Below are positions 9,310 through 18,935 of a DNA stretch of 64,000 nucleotides, piece by piece. The notes beneath the pieces were generated by a model. That model ran no database searches. It saw only the letters and a list, made by a program, of their open reading frames with translations, and was not told the DNA's origin. Made by a program: the position numbers and the translations under genes. Location: the NCBI GenBank assembly GCA_965217615.1, contig CBDCIT010000035.1, positions 70,680 to 134,679 of the forward strand, written 5' to 3'. The first letter of the stretch is position 1. Each line of letters begins with the position of its first letter. Source of the stretch: CAVOAK01 sp965217615 (lineage in GTDB: Bacteria > Pseudomonadota > Alphaproteobacteria > UBA8366 > CAVOAK01).

Positions 9310-10449
9310 ATGAGCAACAGCGCATCTCTGAACGTACCTGCCCCCATTCCGGACACCGTTCCGATGACGGGAATTTTACCGTCGCAGGACATCAGGCGGC
9401 TGGCGGCCAAGGGCTCGATCCGCGGCCAAGAGGTAATCGTTGAGCAACAGATACAGCCAGCAAGCCTCGACCTGCGCCTCGGATCTAGCGCCTACCGTAT
9501 CCGAGCCAGTTTCCTGCCCGGCCGCACGGCGAGCGTCGAGGAGAAGATCGACGAGTTCGCCATGCATGAAATCGATCTTCAGAACGGCGCCGTTTTGGAG
9601 AGAGGCTGCGTCTATCTGGTACTGCTGATGGAGAGCCTAGACCTGGATGAGAGTCTGACGGCGCTCGCAAACCCCAAGAGCTCGATTGGCCGCCTCGACG
9701 TCTTCACGCGGCTGATTACCGATCGCAGTGCCGAATTCGATCGGGTTCAGGCCGGCTATCGCGGGCCGCTATACGCCGAGGTCTCGCCATTGACCTTCAG
9801 CATCGTGGTTCGCAAGGGTGACAGGCTGTCGCAGCTCCGGCTAAAAGGCGGATCATCGGCGGTCGGCGAAACGGGCCTTGCCAACCTGCATGCGAAGCTA
9901 AGCGAACAACAGTCCAGCAAAGAGCAACCGGTACGTGGCGCTCTGCCGGTTACCGTCGACACGCGTGGATCCGGCAGATCCGACTTGATCGGCTACAAGG
10001 CGCGAAAACATGCGCCGCTCATTGATATCGGACGCACCGACTATTACGACACACAGGATTTTTGGGAGCCGATATTTGCGGGCCGCGCTACAGGCCTCGT
10101 CCTAAACCCCGACGACTTCTACATTCTCGCATCTAAGGAGCCGGTCGCCGTGCCACCGGACCACGCTGCGGAAATGGTAGCCTACGACACGCTCGTCGGC
10201 GAGTTTCGCGTCCACTACGCCGGATTCTTCGATCCCGGCTTCGGTGATCCCGACGGCGGCGGCGCAGGCTCAAAGGCAGTCCTCGAAGTCCGCTCGCATC
10301 AGGTTCCCTTCATGATCGAGGATGGCCAGATCGTTGGACGGCTGATCTATGAGAAACTGGCCACCTTGCCCGACAAGGTGTACGGCGGCGACATAGGATC
10401 GTCTTACCAGCGCCAGGGCCTTGTCCTCAGCAAGCAATTCCGCCGCTGA
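9310..10449 (+). CDS. dcd: 2'-deoxycytidine 5'-triphosphate deaminase, long form
   Basis: A 379-residue protein of the dUTPase/dCTP deaminase superfamily, converting dCTP to dUTP for thymidylate synthesis. GILPSQDIRRLAAKGSI and QIQPASLDLRLGSSAYRI are the N-terminal Dcd signature. NPKSSIGRLDVFTRLITD carries the SSxGR catalytic motif, and VSPLTFSIVVRKGDRLSQLRL follows. The length is about twice that of E. coli Dcd; the second half repeats the fold weakly, as in other alphaproteobacterial long forms. No strong ribosome binding site supports the chosen ATG; an alternative start at 9364 (MTGILPSQ) would still keep all motifs. Confidence 0.9.
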   Translation: MSNSASLNVPAPIPDTVPMTGILPSQDIRRLAAKGSIRGQEVIVEQQIQPASLDLRLGSSAYRIRASFLPGRTASVEEKIDEFAMHEIDLQNGAVLERGCVYLVLLMESLDLDESLTALANPKSSIGRLDVFTRLITDRSAEFDRVQAGYRGPLYAEVSPLTFSIVVRKGDRLSQLRLKGGSSAVGETGLANLHAKLSEQQSSKEQPVRGALPVTVDTRGSGRSDLIGYKARKHAPLIDIGRTDYYDTQDFWEPIFAGRATGLVLNPDDFYILASKEPVAVPPDHAAEMVAYDTLVGEFRVHYAGFFDPGFGDPDGGGAGSKAVLEVRSHQVPFMIEDGQIVGRLIYEKLATLPDKVYGGDIGSSYQRQGLVLSKQFRR

Positions 10450-10450
10450 A

Positions 10451-10480
10451 GCGCGCCGATTTCTCCACAACGGCGGCGCG
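10451..10480. terminator. Possible bidirectional terminator hairpin
   Basis: GC-rich inverted repeat (CGCGCC at 10452-10457 with GGCGCG at 10475-10480) between the convergent dcd and deacylase genes. There is no clear T run on either side, so this is a weak call. Confidence 0.35.
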
Positions 10481-10509
10481 ATAAATTCTCGAAGGTGCGG
10501 GTTCGAAGC

Positions 10510-11547
10510 TTAAGCGGCGACGCGGCTTGGATCGACGTCTGTCGCCACGCAAAAAAGATAGTCTCCGCGTTTCACCGGCGCATGGATGTGTTCCATGACG
10601 ATCAGACCTTCATGACTGAACGTGACCTCAGTCGGCACGAGTTCGGGCGCTTCCAGTGAGTGTACGCAGCCAGCCTTCTGACCTTTCTTCACGGTGTCTC
10701 CCAAGCCGCAATAGGGCTCGAACAACCCCTCGGTGGGCGCCGTCGTGAAATAACTGCTGTCGCCATATTCAATGTAGCGCGTCTTCGGTACATCCTTGTC
10801 TGCCGGATCGGCTGCGAGAATGCCAACCTGTCGCAATACCCGATTGACGCCCTGGGTTCCGATAGCCATTGCCTCGCGGGACACCGTATTGCCGCCGCCA
10901 AGTTCGGTCGCCAGGCTGGCCACGCCTTGGCGATCGCATGCCGCCGAAACCGAGCGTGTCGAGGAGGTCTTCGAGACGACGACCGTCAGTGGCGCAGCGA
11001 ACGCCTCCGCCATGGCGATTTTCTTTTTCATCAGTGCTTCGCTGCCGCCGACACGCAAATAGCCGCACGGCGGCATTTCAGCGGAGTTGCCACCGGTGTG
11101 AAGGTCCATCCCGTAGTCGCATAAAGGGAGCACGACGGTCTCGACGAAATAGGCGATCTGTTCCGTGGGTCCACCATTGGGATCGCCCGGAAAGATTCGG
11201 TTCAGATTGACGTCGTCGGCCTCGGCACACCGCTTGTCGTCCATCACCGCGAGATAGTTGTGTGCTGGCATGAGGATCAGACGCCCGTTGACACTGGCCG
11301 GGTCAAGTTCGCGAATAAGCCGCTGGACGATGATCTGACCTTCATACTCATTGCCGTGTGTGCCGCCCGTAATCAGGATCGTCGGGCCTTCGCCATTGGC
11401 GATGACGGCAATCGGGACGGGTATCACGCCGCCCGCGTGCTTGTTGTCCGACCACATCAGCCGGACGAATCCAACCTGACGACCGGTCCGGTCAAAATCG
11501 ACAGTGCAGCCGAGTGTGGATTTCTTAGTGGTTTGTTTTTTCGCCAT
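10510..11547 (-). CDS. Succinylglutamate desuccinylase/aspartoacylase family deacylase (DoeB-like)
   Basis: A 345-residue zinc-dependent amidohydrolase of the AstE/AspA family. GGTHGNEYEGQ supplies His and Glu zinc ligands, DLHTGG the second His, and DDVNLNRIFPGDPNG the substrate-binding NxNR region. The best match in memory is the N-acetyl-diaminobutyrate deacetylase (DoeB) branch of ectoine degradation, but no other ectoine genes are nearby, so the substrate is open. The ATG at 11547 is preferred over a GTG at 11556 because GGGAG lies nine bases before it. It is transcribed toward dcd and could be co-transcribed with the upstream binding-protein gene at 11710-12567. Confidence 0.8.
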   Translation of the reverse strand: MAKKQTTKKSTLGCTVDFDRTGRQVGFVRLMWSDNKHAGGVIPVPIAVIANGEGPTILITGGTHGNEYEGQIIVQRLIRELDPASVNGRLILMPAHNYLAVMDDKRCAEADDVNLNRIFPGDPNGGPTEQIAYFVETVVLPLCDYGMDLHTGGNSAEMPPCGYLRVGGSEALMKKKIAMAEAFAAPLTVVVSKTSSTRSVSAACDRQGVASLATELGGGNTVSREAMAIGTQGVNRVLRQVGILAADPADKDVPKTRYIEYGDSSYFTTAPTEGLFEPYCGLGDTVKKGQKAGCVHSLEAPELVPTEVTFSHEGLIVMEHIHAPVKRGDYLFCVATDVDPSRVAA

Positions 11548-11709
11548 TCTGCGCACTCCCTCACATCAGAAGGCCCTCGCCTTCCGACTTCCATAATTTA
11601 CGCCGTGATACGGCCAGTCAGACCAAGAGGAAAAGGGTGGGCCGGTCTCCCGGCGCCACCCTGATCTCAACTTGTCGCAGAACCAATCAGGCTCTGCGAA
11701 CAAACGAAG

Positions 11710-12567
11710 TTACTTATTTACTCTTTTCGGATCGAGAGCGGCCCAGTCGATCGTTCCAAACCAATAGTCGAAGCGCTCTTGTATGAATCCGCCCGCTCTC
11801 CGCCAACTGATCCAGTTGTTGACGTAGGTGAGAAGGACTCCGTCGCCTTGTCGCACCGCAACACCGGCCCCCGAGTTATCTGAGAATGCCCTGTTTCCGA
11901 ACGGTTTGATGATGGCATCGGGATTTTCCTTTAGCCAAAATGTCGGCTTCGGCTCAGAGCTGAATATGGCATGAGCGTTGCCGTTCAATACTTCCTGTAT
12001 GGCCATGGCGTCATCGTCGAACAACCGATGCGTTGCCTTCGGCAGATGTTTTTTTGCCGCGTCTTCCGCCGTCGACCCACGGCGCGAAACGATTGTAACT
12101 GTCGGCTTATTGAATTCGTCGAGCGTCTTCATACCCGTGACCAGCTTCATATTGGCCGCGAAACCCTGATGCAGTGGGTTTGAATAGGGAACCGAAAATG
12201 ACACCGTAAGCGCCCGTTTGGGCGTGGGTGACATGCCGCCAACGATGAGATCGAACTTGCCGGCGAGCAACGCCGGGATGATGCCATCCCAAGCGGTCGG
12301 AACATTATTATACTTAACGCCCATGTCTTCTGCGAGTTTCCGGCCGACGTCGATTTCAAAGCCGACAAATTCGCCTTTTACGCTTCGGAACGACCATGGG
12401 ACAAACGTGCTATGTCCAACGTTGAGCACGCCCCGCTTCTTGATCTCCGTAAGCACGCTGTCTTTAGTGATCTGTTGCTGAATTCCTTGCGCCGAAGCCT
12501 GGGCCGTGAGACCGGCAGCCATAAACGCCGCAACAGCGGAACCGAGCAGTAATTTAGCTAACCTCAT
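11710..12567 (-). CDS. Amino-acid ABC transporter substrate-binding protein (family 3), orphan
   Basis: A 285-residue periplasmic protein. The signal peptide is MRLAKLLLGSAVAAFMAAG with cleavage near ASA-QG. The SBP_bac_3 fold begins at KRGVLNVGHSTFVPWSF and continues with FVGFEIDVGRKLAEDMGV, GKFDLIVGGMSPTPKRA and VSFSVPYSNP, all typical of polar amino acid receptors. GGGAGGAAG lies eight bases before the ATG at 12567 and decides the start. No permease or ATPase gene is beside it, so it must work with components encoded elsewhere. The neighbouring deacylase makes uptake of a modified amino acid a plausible but untested idea. Confidence 0.88.
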   Translation of the reverse strand: MRLAKLLLGSAVAAFMAAGLTAQASAQGIQQQITKDSVLTEIKKRGVLNVGHSTFVPWSFRSVKGEFVGFEIDVGRKLAEDMGVKYNNVPTAWDGIIPALLAGKFDLIVGGMSPTPKRALTVSFSVPYSNPLHQGFAANMKLVTGMKTLDEFNKPTVTIVSRRGSTAEDAAKKHLPKATHRLFDDDAMAIQEVLNGNAHAIFSSEPKPTFWLKENPDAIIKPFGNRAFSDNSGAGVAVRQGDGVLLTYVNNWISWRRAGGFIQERFDYWFGTIDWAALDPKRVNK

Positions 12568-12756
12568 AGGAACTTCCTCCCTTTTCCGGATGAACGCCCA
12601 GCATCCAATCAACCAAGCGCCCATTCAGGAACGCCGAATCAGGCCGGGCTTGCAAATATCCCCGAACTCGTTTGTTCAATACGCCGAAGCTCACGTGCAT
12701 AGTATATACGCGACTGCCACATGCCAATCACATCGTCGGCGCGAATTCTAGATCCT

Positions 12757-13480
12757 TTAGCCGGGACCAGCCCTATGAATTTGCGCCGCAGCAGTCATCC
12801 CTGAAATATTGGCGCCCGCTACTCGGGTCGCCCAGCCCGGCACGCATGCCTCGCCGGCGAAGAACAGGCGGTCGCCGACCGGCCGCGACAGTATTTCGCG
12901 CATTTGGGCGGACCCGGGCCGGGCCGCCGAATAGGTGCCCCTCGCCCACCGATCCGCTGCCCATTTTTGTCGCGTGGGCCTTCACGAAATGTTTATCGAT
13001 GTCCGCGCCAAGAATTTCCCGAAGCGACGATCTGGCGAATGCAATTGCGGTAGCCTCGCCTTCCGACTCAAGCTCGCGCGCGAGCGAACCGCCGACAAAT
13101 CCGATCGCCAGTTTCGTCCGCCAACTTGTCGCCAAGGACGAGCAGCCCCTCGCCGTTATCCTCGATCACCGAGAATCGATGGTCGATCGCAATCTGCGTG
13201 AGCGGGTTGCGATCAGCCGAATGGAGCCATTGCGCGCCGTGATCGTAGGCATGTCCGAATGTGGAATTTTCCGTGTAGGCCCTCCCGCCTGTGCGATCAC
13301 GGGCCTCGAGCAGCACGACGCTGTGTCCGTTTTCGATGAGTACGCGGGCCGCGCTCATGCCAGCCATTCCGGCCCCAACAATGACAACGTCAGGGTTGAC
13401 AGGCAACGCCGCCAACGCAGGCCAGGCCGCGCGACCGACGTCAGGCCTTGCAGCACAGCACGGCGGCCTATACGCGCCAT
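12757..13480 (-). pseudogene. Flavin monoamine oxidase family protein, multiply disrupted
   Basis: Pieces of one amine oxidase lie in three frames. From the ATG at 13480 a twin-arginine-type leader (MARIGRRAVLQGLTSVA) is followed by a frame change near 13430. The next frame gives NPDVVIVGAGMAGMSAARVL and LLEARDRTGGRAYT (FAD-binding) up to about 13140. Then about 200 residues of the usual 440 are missing and KLAIGFVGGSLARELE appears in another frame. A further 1-bp change in an A5 run near 12964 leads to KWAADRWARGTYSAARPG and VGDRLFFAGEACVPGW, the C-terminal FAD motif. The end is at a TAA at 12757-12759. At least three lesions make function impossible. Confidence 0.85.
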
Positions 13481-13603
13481 CGTAGAACCGTGACCTAACC
13501 AAGACGCCTGCGGTTCACGCGGCCGCATACCGACTGCTCTCGTCTTATGTGGCATCGATCGCATATGATCGTGGCTCAATATCCACGCTAATTCGCAGAT
13601 GCC

Positions 13604-14544
13604 ATGACCTCGACGCCCCGCAGTTCGCCTTCGTTTTCGGTATTTTCTGGCCTTTCGGCCAACTCGCGCGGCATCGGCATGGTGTTCGCATCCACGATCG
13701 GGCGCGGCGCCGTACAGGGGATGGTACGGCACACTGTATTGGAGCTCCACCCCTTCGAAGTCGCATTTTTTCGTAACTTCTTCGGGCTGATTTCGCTCCT
13801 ACCCTGGTTTTTGCGGCATGGTTTGGGACCACTGCGGACGAAACGTCTCGGTCTGCACCTCTTGCGCGCATCAATCAGCGTGTTTGCCGTGCTTGCCACA
13901 TTCTATGCGATCAGCATTACACCATTGGCGTTGGTTGCTGCGCTCAGTTTCACTGCGCCCATCTTCGCCACCGTATTGGTTGCCGTGATCCTCGGTGAGC
14001 GCGCCGGCGTCCGCCGTTGGCTGGCGATACTCTTCGGTTTCTTCGGAGCTTTAGTCATTCTGCGGCCTGGCTTTGCGACAGTACAGCCGGGCGTCCTGCT
14101 GGTACTCGGGGCTTCGGTCATCACCGGGTTTCCGTATTGCTTATCAAAGTGCTGGGGCGAACCGAATCGAGCGTCACGATCACCAGCTATATGGTTGTGC
14201 TGATGGGACCGTTGACGCTACCCGTCGCCATCTGGTTCTGGGAATGGCCGAATGGGCATCAGCTTGTTTGGCTCATAAGCATCGGCGGCGTCGCTACATT
14301 CTCGCAGCTCATTTTCACTCAAGGCGTCAAGGAAGCGGAGGTCGCGGTTGTGATGCCGCTACAATTCTTCCGCCTCTTGTGGGCGGCAATCATCGGCTAC
14401 GTGTTTTTCGCCGAAGTGCCGGACGCGTTCACCTGGATCGGCGGAATCATGATATTTTCGAGTGGCATCTACATCGCCAATCGAGAACGACGAATTGCGT
14501 CGGAAAATAGGTTGGCGGCCGATGCAACGAGGGTCCTCGGTTAG
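13604..14544 (+). pseudogene. EamA/DMT family permease, frameshifted
   Basis: The first frame encodes about 175 residues of a ten-helix drug/metabolite transporter (LHPFEVAFFRNFFGLISLL, LGERAGVRRWLAILFGFFGA) and then loses homology after ASVITGF near 14128. The next frame continues with SVLLIKVLGRTESSVTITSY and runs to IANRERRIASEN at 14544. Adding one T in the short T run at about 14130 restores GFSVLLIKVLGRTESS. The same stretch in the intact paralogue at 20417-21325 reads GFSMTLVKFLSRTESS, confirming the reconstruction. The gene therefore carries a 1-bp deletion. Confidence 0.87.
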
Positions 14545-14715
14545 CGGCGCTGCAGCAGGAGATCGCCTCGCTACCGACAGACGCGTTTGACAACTCGATC
14601 GCTTTAGCTCCCTCAATCGAGATTGGACGCGATCGCCAACAAACACGATATAGATAGCAGACCGCAAATGTGTAACCGGTTAGCCGCCGGTCCATACTTC
14701 GGAGGCAATCGAACT

Positions 14716-16065
14716 ATGTGGCAGAAACTTATCGACGCGTTCGCGACAGGTGGCTCCCATCGCCATCTCCCGACCCGCGTACAGATCGCCATACAAAGGC
14801 AACAGGACGCAAGTGAGATCGTCATTAGCGTCATACAACTGGCAGTCGTCACAGCCTTCGTAACGCTCTACAGCATTTCACCTAAGACATTTCCGCCCGA
14901 GGTTGAATTCAAGCCCGTGCCATGGGTTTTGGGCGCATACCTCGTCTTCACGCTGGTGCGCTTAGCCATTGCATTGCGCGGCCGGCTGCCGGGTTGGTTC
15001 GTCTCGCTATCCGTTGTCGCCGACATGTCGCTCCTCCTGCTGACGATCTGGAGTTTTCACCTTCAATATATGCAGCCCGCCTCGTTCTATCTGAAGGCGC
15101 CTACATTGCTTTACGTCTTTATCTTCATCGCGCTCCGGGCGTTGCGCTATGAAGCACGCTTTATCCTGCTGGCAGGCGCGGCGGCCGCGCTTGGATGGCT
15201 GATTATGGTGCTCTACGTCGTCATCGCCGTTCCGGGAGACACCATGATTACACGCGATTATGTCGCGTATCTCACATCCAATAGCGTTTTGCTGGGTGCT
15301 GAATTCGACAAGATCATTTCAGTGGTCATGGTCACGGCAATCCTGGCGATGGCGGTAACAAGAGCGCGCGGGCTTCTTGTCCAGTCGGTCGCGGAGACGA
15401 CAGCGGTGCGAGAACTCTCTCGCTTCTTCTCTTCGGAAATCGCCCAGCAGATCACGGACTCCGAAAGCGAGATCGCCGCCGGCCAAGGTGTTGTGCGCGA
15501 CGCCGCCGTGCTCAACGTGGATCTACGGGGCTTCACCGTATTTGCGGACCAAGTTCAGCCCAATGAGCTGATCGCCGTGTTGTCTGAGTATCAGAGTCGC
15601 ATCGTACCAGCGATCCAGCGGCACGGTGGCTGCGTGGACAAGTTCCTAGGCGACGGGATTATGGCGACATTCGGCGCCGCCGTACGGAATGATACGTTCG
15701 CAGCCGACGCATTCGCTGCCGTGGAAGATGTGCTTGCCGAAGCGACAAACTGGAACGACGAGCGGAGAGCGGCCGGAAAGCCGGCCATGGAGGTGAACGC
15801 CGCGGTTGCGACCGGCCGACTGGTTTTTGGCGCAGTCGGCGATGCGAACCGACTTGAGTATACGGTCATCGGGTCGCCTGCGAATCTTGCGGCAAAACTC
15901 GAAAAGCAAAATAAGACTGAGCGCTCGTTAGCGCTCTCAACTGCCGAGGCGTTGAGCTTGGCGGAAGATCAGGGCTACCGGCCAGCGGCAACGTTCGAAC
16001 GACGAAGCGAAACGAGAATCGCCGATGTCAATGAACCCGTTGATCTCGTGGTTCTGGCGGCCTGA
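14716..16065 (+). CDS. Membrane-bound class III adenylate/guanylate cyclase
   Basis: A 449-residue protein. About six membrane segments occupy residues 40-245, in the arrangement of small bacterial cyclase input domains. The cytoplasmic cyclase domain follows: VLNVDLRGFTVFADQV and DKFLGDGIMATFGA hold the two metal-binding Asp residues and a purine-recognising Lys. In YTVIGSPANLAAKLEKQNK the transition-state Asn is present, while the usual Arg four residues later is Lys. GGAGG ten bases upstream favours the ATG at 14716 over an in-frame ATG at 14623. The product would make cAMP (less likely cGMP) in response to a membrane signal. It converges on the first Rieske gene. Confidence 0.88.
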   Translation: MWQKLIDAFATGGSHRHLPTRVQIAIQRQQDASEIVISVIQLAVVTAFVTLYSISPKTFPPEVEFKPVPWVLGAYLVFTLVRLAIALRGRLPGWFVSLSVVADMSLLLLTIWSFHLQYMQPASFYLKAPTLLYVFIFIALRALRYEARFILLAGAAAALGWLIMVLYVVIAVPGDTMITRDYVAYLTSNSVLLGAEFDKIISVVMVTAILAMAVTRARGLLVQSVAETTAVRELSRFFSSEIAQQITDSESEIAAGQGVVRDAAVLNVDLRGFTVFADQVQPNELIAVLSEYQSRIVPAIQRHGGCVDKFLGDGIMATFGAAVRNDTFAADAFAAVEDVLAEATNWNDERRAAGKPAMEVNAAVATGRLVFGAVGDANRLEYTVIGSPANLAAKLEKQNKTERSLALSTAEALSLAEDQGYRPAATFERRSETRIADVNEPVDLVVLAA

Positions 16066-16071
16066 AGAAAT

Positions 16072-16097
16072 CGGTGGCAGACTTTTGTCTGCCGCCG
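16072..16097. terminator. Strong hairpin between convergent genes, probable bidirectional terminator
   Basis: An 11-bp stem with one G-T wobble (CGGTGGCAGAC at 16072-16082 and GTCTGCCGCCG at 16087-16097) and a TTTT loop. It lies between the cyclase stop (16065) and the first Rieske gene stop (16140). On the minus strand ATTTCTTC follows it. Confidence 0.6.
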
Positions 16098-16139
16098 ATC
16101 AATACGAGTAGAACGCGTGGTCCAATCAGTCGTCCGACC

Positions 16140-17345
16140 TTACGCCACGTGTTCGACCACCCAATTCTGGAAGTAATGGACGTTCTGTTCCCAGGTTGGT
16201 GAGAACTGCACCACGTCCGCAACCGGCGAGTAGCGCGCAGCCTGCTGCAGAACAAAGCAATTTTGGTCCTGGCTGCGAATACCGCCCTTGTCGTTCCACT
16301 TTCGCGTCTTACCCAACGACATGTTGATTGCGTTTTCGCGCGCCTCGGCGAGCTTGTCGTCGGTCGCCGCATCGCCGACAAAGTAGAACGACTGGACGGC
16401 GCGCGTCCGGCTTGGTGAGAGTGGTGTGTAAATAACCGGCGCGCTTCGGTTGAGGCCAAGAGAGACCGTTGTATTTGGCAGGCAGGCAACGATACCGGCG
16501 GGATTGGGCTTTGTGGCGCCCTTCTTCAAGGGAATCTCCGGCAGCTCCGAGGGGTACATATTCCGCGGCGGCCGCTTCGGGCTTGGCCGCAGCGAGAGAA
16601 CATTGCCTTCAGAGACCATCAAGGTGAAGGGCTCGCCCGTGTCGAGCTCGACCTCGTCCGACATCTTATCGAAGATCCCGTGATGGACCCAGATGTGGTG
16701 ATAGACCTCCCAATTCTCGTTCACCATCTTCCAGTTGGCCTCGTATTCCCAGTCGATCCGGAATGCGGGGCGCATGCAGTCGATGTCGAGATGGTCGTAA
16801 AGATCGATCGCCGGCTTGAGATAATCGTGCAGCGGCTCAGCATTGCCTTCGAAGTTGATGAAAACGATCCGATGCCACTCGTCGCAGCGCACAGGCACGA
16901 GCCCGTTTTTCTTCTTGTCGACACCGAAATTCTCGGCGTTGGGCGTGCCATCAAAGTAAGGCGTCGCAATCAGCTTCCCCTCAAGGTCCCAAGTCCAGGC
17001 ATGGTAGGGACATTGCAAATTCGAAAGGCCCTTCTCCGGCTTCTGCAATACGATTGTCGCGCGATGGCGGCAAACGTTGTGGAAAGCACGAATCTTGCTT
17101 TTCTTGTCACGCACCAAGATGAGCGGAAGCCCAAGGACGGTGACCGGCATCGCGTCGCCCGGCTCAAGGATATCGTCGGCATAGGCGACGCCCATCCAGG
17201 TACGTGGAAACAGCCGCTCCTGCTCAAGATCGAAGAACTCCTGGCTCGTATAGGCAGCGCGGGGCAAACCGCGGGCTTTCTCGATCGGCTGTGCGAGATT
17301 GGACGCAACTTCCGGACCAAGTATTTCTGCAAGATTGCGTGTCAT
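16140..17345 (-). CDS. Rieske non-heme iron oxygenase, large subunit (array member 1)
   Basis: A 401-residue aromatic-ring-hydroxylase/GbcA-like oxygenase alpha subunit. The Rieske [2Fe-2S] ligands are C92-x-H94 and C112-x2-H115 (CRH and CPYH). The mononuclear iron site is N211-W-E-V-Y-H216, then H221, with D360 in GGIRSQDQNC. The family oxidises aromatic or N-methyl substrates using electrons from a separate reductase, which is not encoded nearby. It is the most divergent of three tandem homologues (16140-20150), all on the minus strand with 137-238-base gaps. The ATG start matches the MTR-x-x-EILG start of the other two. Confidence 0.92.
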   Translation of the reverse strand: MTRNLAEILGPEVASNLAQPIEKARGLPRAAYTSQEFFDLEQERLFPRTWMGVAYADDILEPGDAMPVTVLGLPLILVRDKKSKIRAFHNVCRHRATIVLQKPEKGLSNLQCPYHAWTWDLEGKLIATPYFDGTPNAENFGVDKKKNGLVPVRCDEWHRIVFINFEGNAEPLHDYLKPAIDLYDHLDIDCMRPAFRIDWEYEANWKMVNENWEVYHHIWVHHGIFDKMSDEVELDTGEPFTLMVSEGNVLSLRPSPKRPPRNMYPSELPEIPLKKGATKPNPAGIVACLPNTTVSLGLNRSAPVIYTPLSPSRTRAVQSFYFVGDAATDDKLAEARENAINMSLGKTRKWNDKGGIRSQDQNCFVLQQAARYSPVADVVQFSPTWEQNVHYFQNWVVEHVA

Positions 17346-17482
17346 TTGCGATTCCTATTCTGTTTGCAAACGATTGGAACGGAACATCACCGTCTCCAAT
17401 TAGTCTAAATCCAACACCACTTGAGCACAATGACTTCGCCGACTGTTCGCGGCAAGCGCCGGCGCGCGCCGAAGCTTCATCT

Positions 17483-18697
17483 CTAACTCAGGGTCCTTAC
17501 AAGCCAGTTTTGGAAGTACTGGACGTTGCTTTCCCATGTTGGCGAGAATTGCACAACGTCCGCCGCGGGCGAATAGCGGGCAGCCTGCTGCAATTCGAAA
17601 CAATTGTGGTCCTGGCTGCGGATGCCGCCCTTATCGTCGAAATTCCGTGTCGGCCCGAGCCAGCGGTTGAGCCGCTCATTGCGAGCATCGGCGTACTTCT
17701 CGCCGGTCGCCCCGTCGCCCGCGAAATACCATGCCATGCTCGCCAACGTGCGGTCCGGTGCCAGCGGAATGTACACGACCGGCGCATAGCCGCCATTGTT
17801 CAATGAAGCGGTTACGTTGGGGAGGATCGCGTTCGTCGCACCCGAAATCCCCTCTTCGCCATTCTTGGTGGGAATCGGCGGCAGCTCGACTTCCGGTGCA
17901 GGACCCATTCGCTTTCGCGGCGGTCGATTCTCACCGCCTCGCAGGGTCATGACGTTTCCTTCGGCGGTCGTAAGCGTGAAGGGCTTGCCGGTTTCGAAGT
18001 CAATCTCCTCTGACATCCTGTCGAAGATGCCGTAGTGGACCCATACGTGATGGTAGACTTCCCAATTCTCGTTCACGAGCTTCCAATTGCCCTTGAACTC
18101 CCAGCTGAAACGGTGCCCCAATTTTAGGCTGTCGAGATTGAGATGAGCGTACATCTTATCTGCCGGCGCCAAATACTCGCCCAATGGCGCGGCATTGCCT
18201 TCGAGGTTGACGAAGACGATCTTGTTCCAGACGTCGCAGCGGACCGGGACCAGACCGTTCTGCGACGCATCGACATGGAAATTCTCTGAGTTGGGCGTGC
18301 CGTCGAAATAGGGCGTTGCCTTGAGATTGCCTTCCAGGTCCCAGGTCCAGGCGTGATACGGGCACTGCAGGTTGGACAGGCCCTTTTCCGGCTTCTGCAG
18401 CACGATCGTCGCGCGGTGGCGGCAGACATTGTGGAAGCAGCGGATCTTGCCCTTGGTGTCGTGGACCAGGATCAATGGCAGGCCCGAGACGGTAATCGGT
18501 ATCGCATCACCAGGCTCCGGCACATCGTCCACAAAGCCGATACCCTGCCATGTCCGCGGAAACAGCCGCTCCTGCTCGAGCTCGAAAAACTCCTCCGTGG
18601 TGTAGGCCGCCCGTGGCAGCCCCCGCGCCGTTTCAATCGGCTCCTGAAGCTTGGCGATCGAGTCCTTGCCCAGTATTTCTTCTACCGTTCGCGTCAT
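17483..18697 (-). CDS. Rieske non-heme iron oxygenase, large subunit (array member 2)
   Basis: A 404-residue homologue of the preceding gene with CRH/CPYHAW Rieske ligands and a NENWEVYHHVWVHYG iron site. GGIRSQDHNCFELQQAARYS supplies the third iron ligand. The start is the ATG at 18697 (MTRTVEEILG), with GGGGG upstream. Codons 1 to about 167, the whole Rieske domain, are identical base for base to array member 3, while the catalytic domains have clearly diverged. The shared Rieske domain suggests that both use the same electron donor while acting on different substrates; that is inference. Confidence 0.92.
   Translation of the reverse strand: MTRTVEEILGKDSIAKLQEPIETARGLPRAAYTTEEFFELEQERLFPRTWQGIGFVDDVPEPGDAIPITVSGLPLILVHDTKGKIRCFHNVCRHRATIVLQKPEKGLSNLQCPYHAWTWDLEGNLKATPYFDGTPNSENFHVDASQNGLVPVRCDVWNKIVFVNLEGNAAPLGEYLAPADKMYAHLNLDSLKLGHRFSWEFKGNWKLVNENWEVYHHVWVHYGIFDRMSEEIDFETGKPFTLTTAEGNVMTLRGGENRPPRKRMGPAPEVELPPIPTKNGEEGISGATNAILPNVTASLNNGGYAPVVYIPLAPDRTLASMAWYFAGDGATGEKYADARNERLNRWLGPTRNFDDKGGIRSQDHNCFELQQAARYSPAADVVQFSPTWESNVQYFQNWLVRTLS
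18195..18697 (-). repeat. 503-bp identical block, copy in array member 2
   Basis: This stretch is identical, base for base as read, to 19648-20150. Identity starts at the start codon and ends inside codon 168. Sequences just upstream of the two ATGs are unrelated, and the remaining coding sequence differs substantially. Confidence 0.9.
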
Positions 18698-18858
18698 ATA
18701 TATCCCCCAACAGGTGCCAAAATCGCAACGCGGTCCGCCGCCACAGCGACTCCCCAACAATGGAATTTCTCTATGCCGAAGTCACAACGCCCACGAGGCG
18801 CCTGCGGGACGAAGTTTATTACCAATCCCTTGTCTGCCGCAAGACAGGCGGCATTTGA

Positions 18859-18887
18859 CAGCGCGCCACGCGTGTCGACGCGCGCTG
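18859..18887 (-). terminator. Hairpin downstream of array member 3
   Basis: An 8-bp perfect inverted repeat (CAGCGCGC at 18859-18866 with GCGCGCTG at 18880-18887) about 50 bases past the stop of array member 3. There is no T run, so terminator function is uncertain. Confidence 0.35.
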
Positions 18888-18935
18888 CGGGACACATCCC
18901 AACACGCCGTTCAGTCAATACAAGGCGTTCGTGTC

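Noticed and set aside
12672..13493. 273-codon open frame on the plus strand
   Set aside because: Antisense to the amine oxidase remnant, whose FAD motifs are clear on the other strand.
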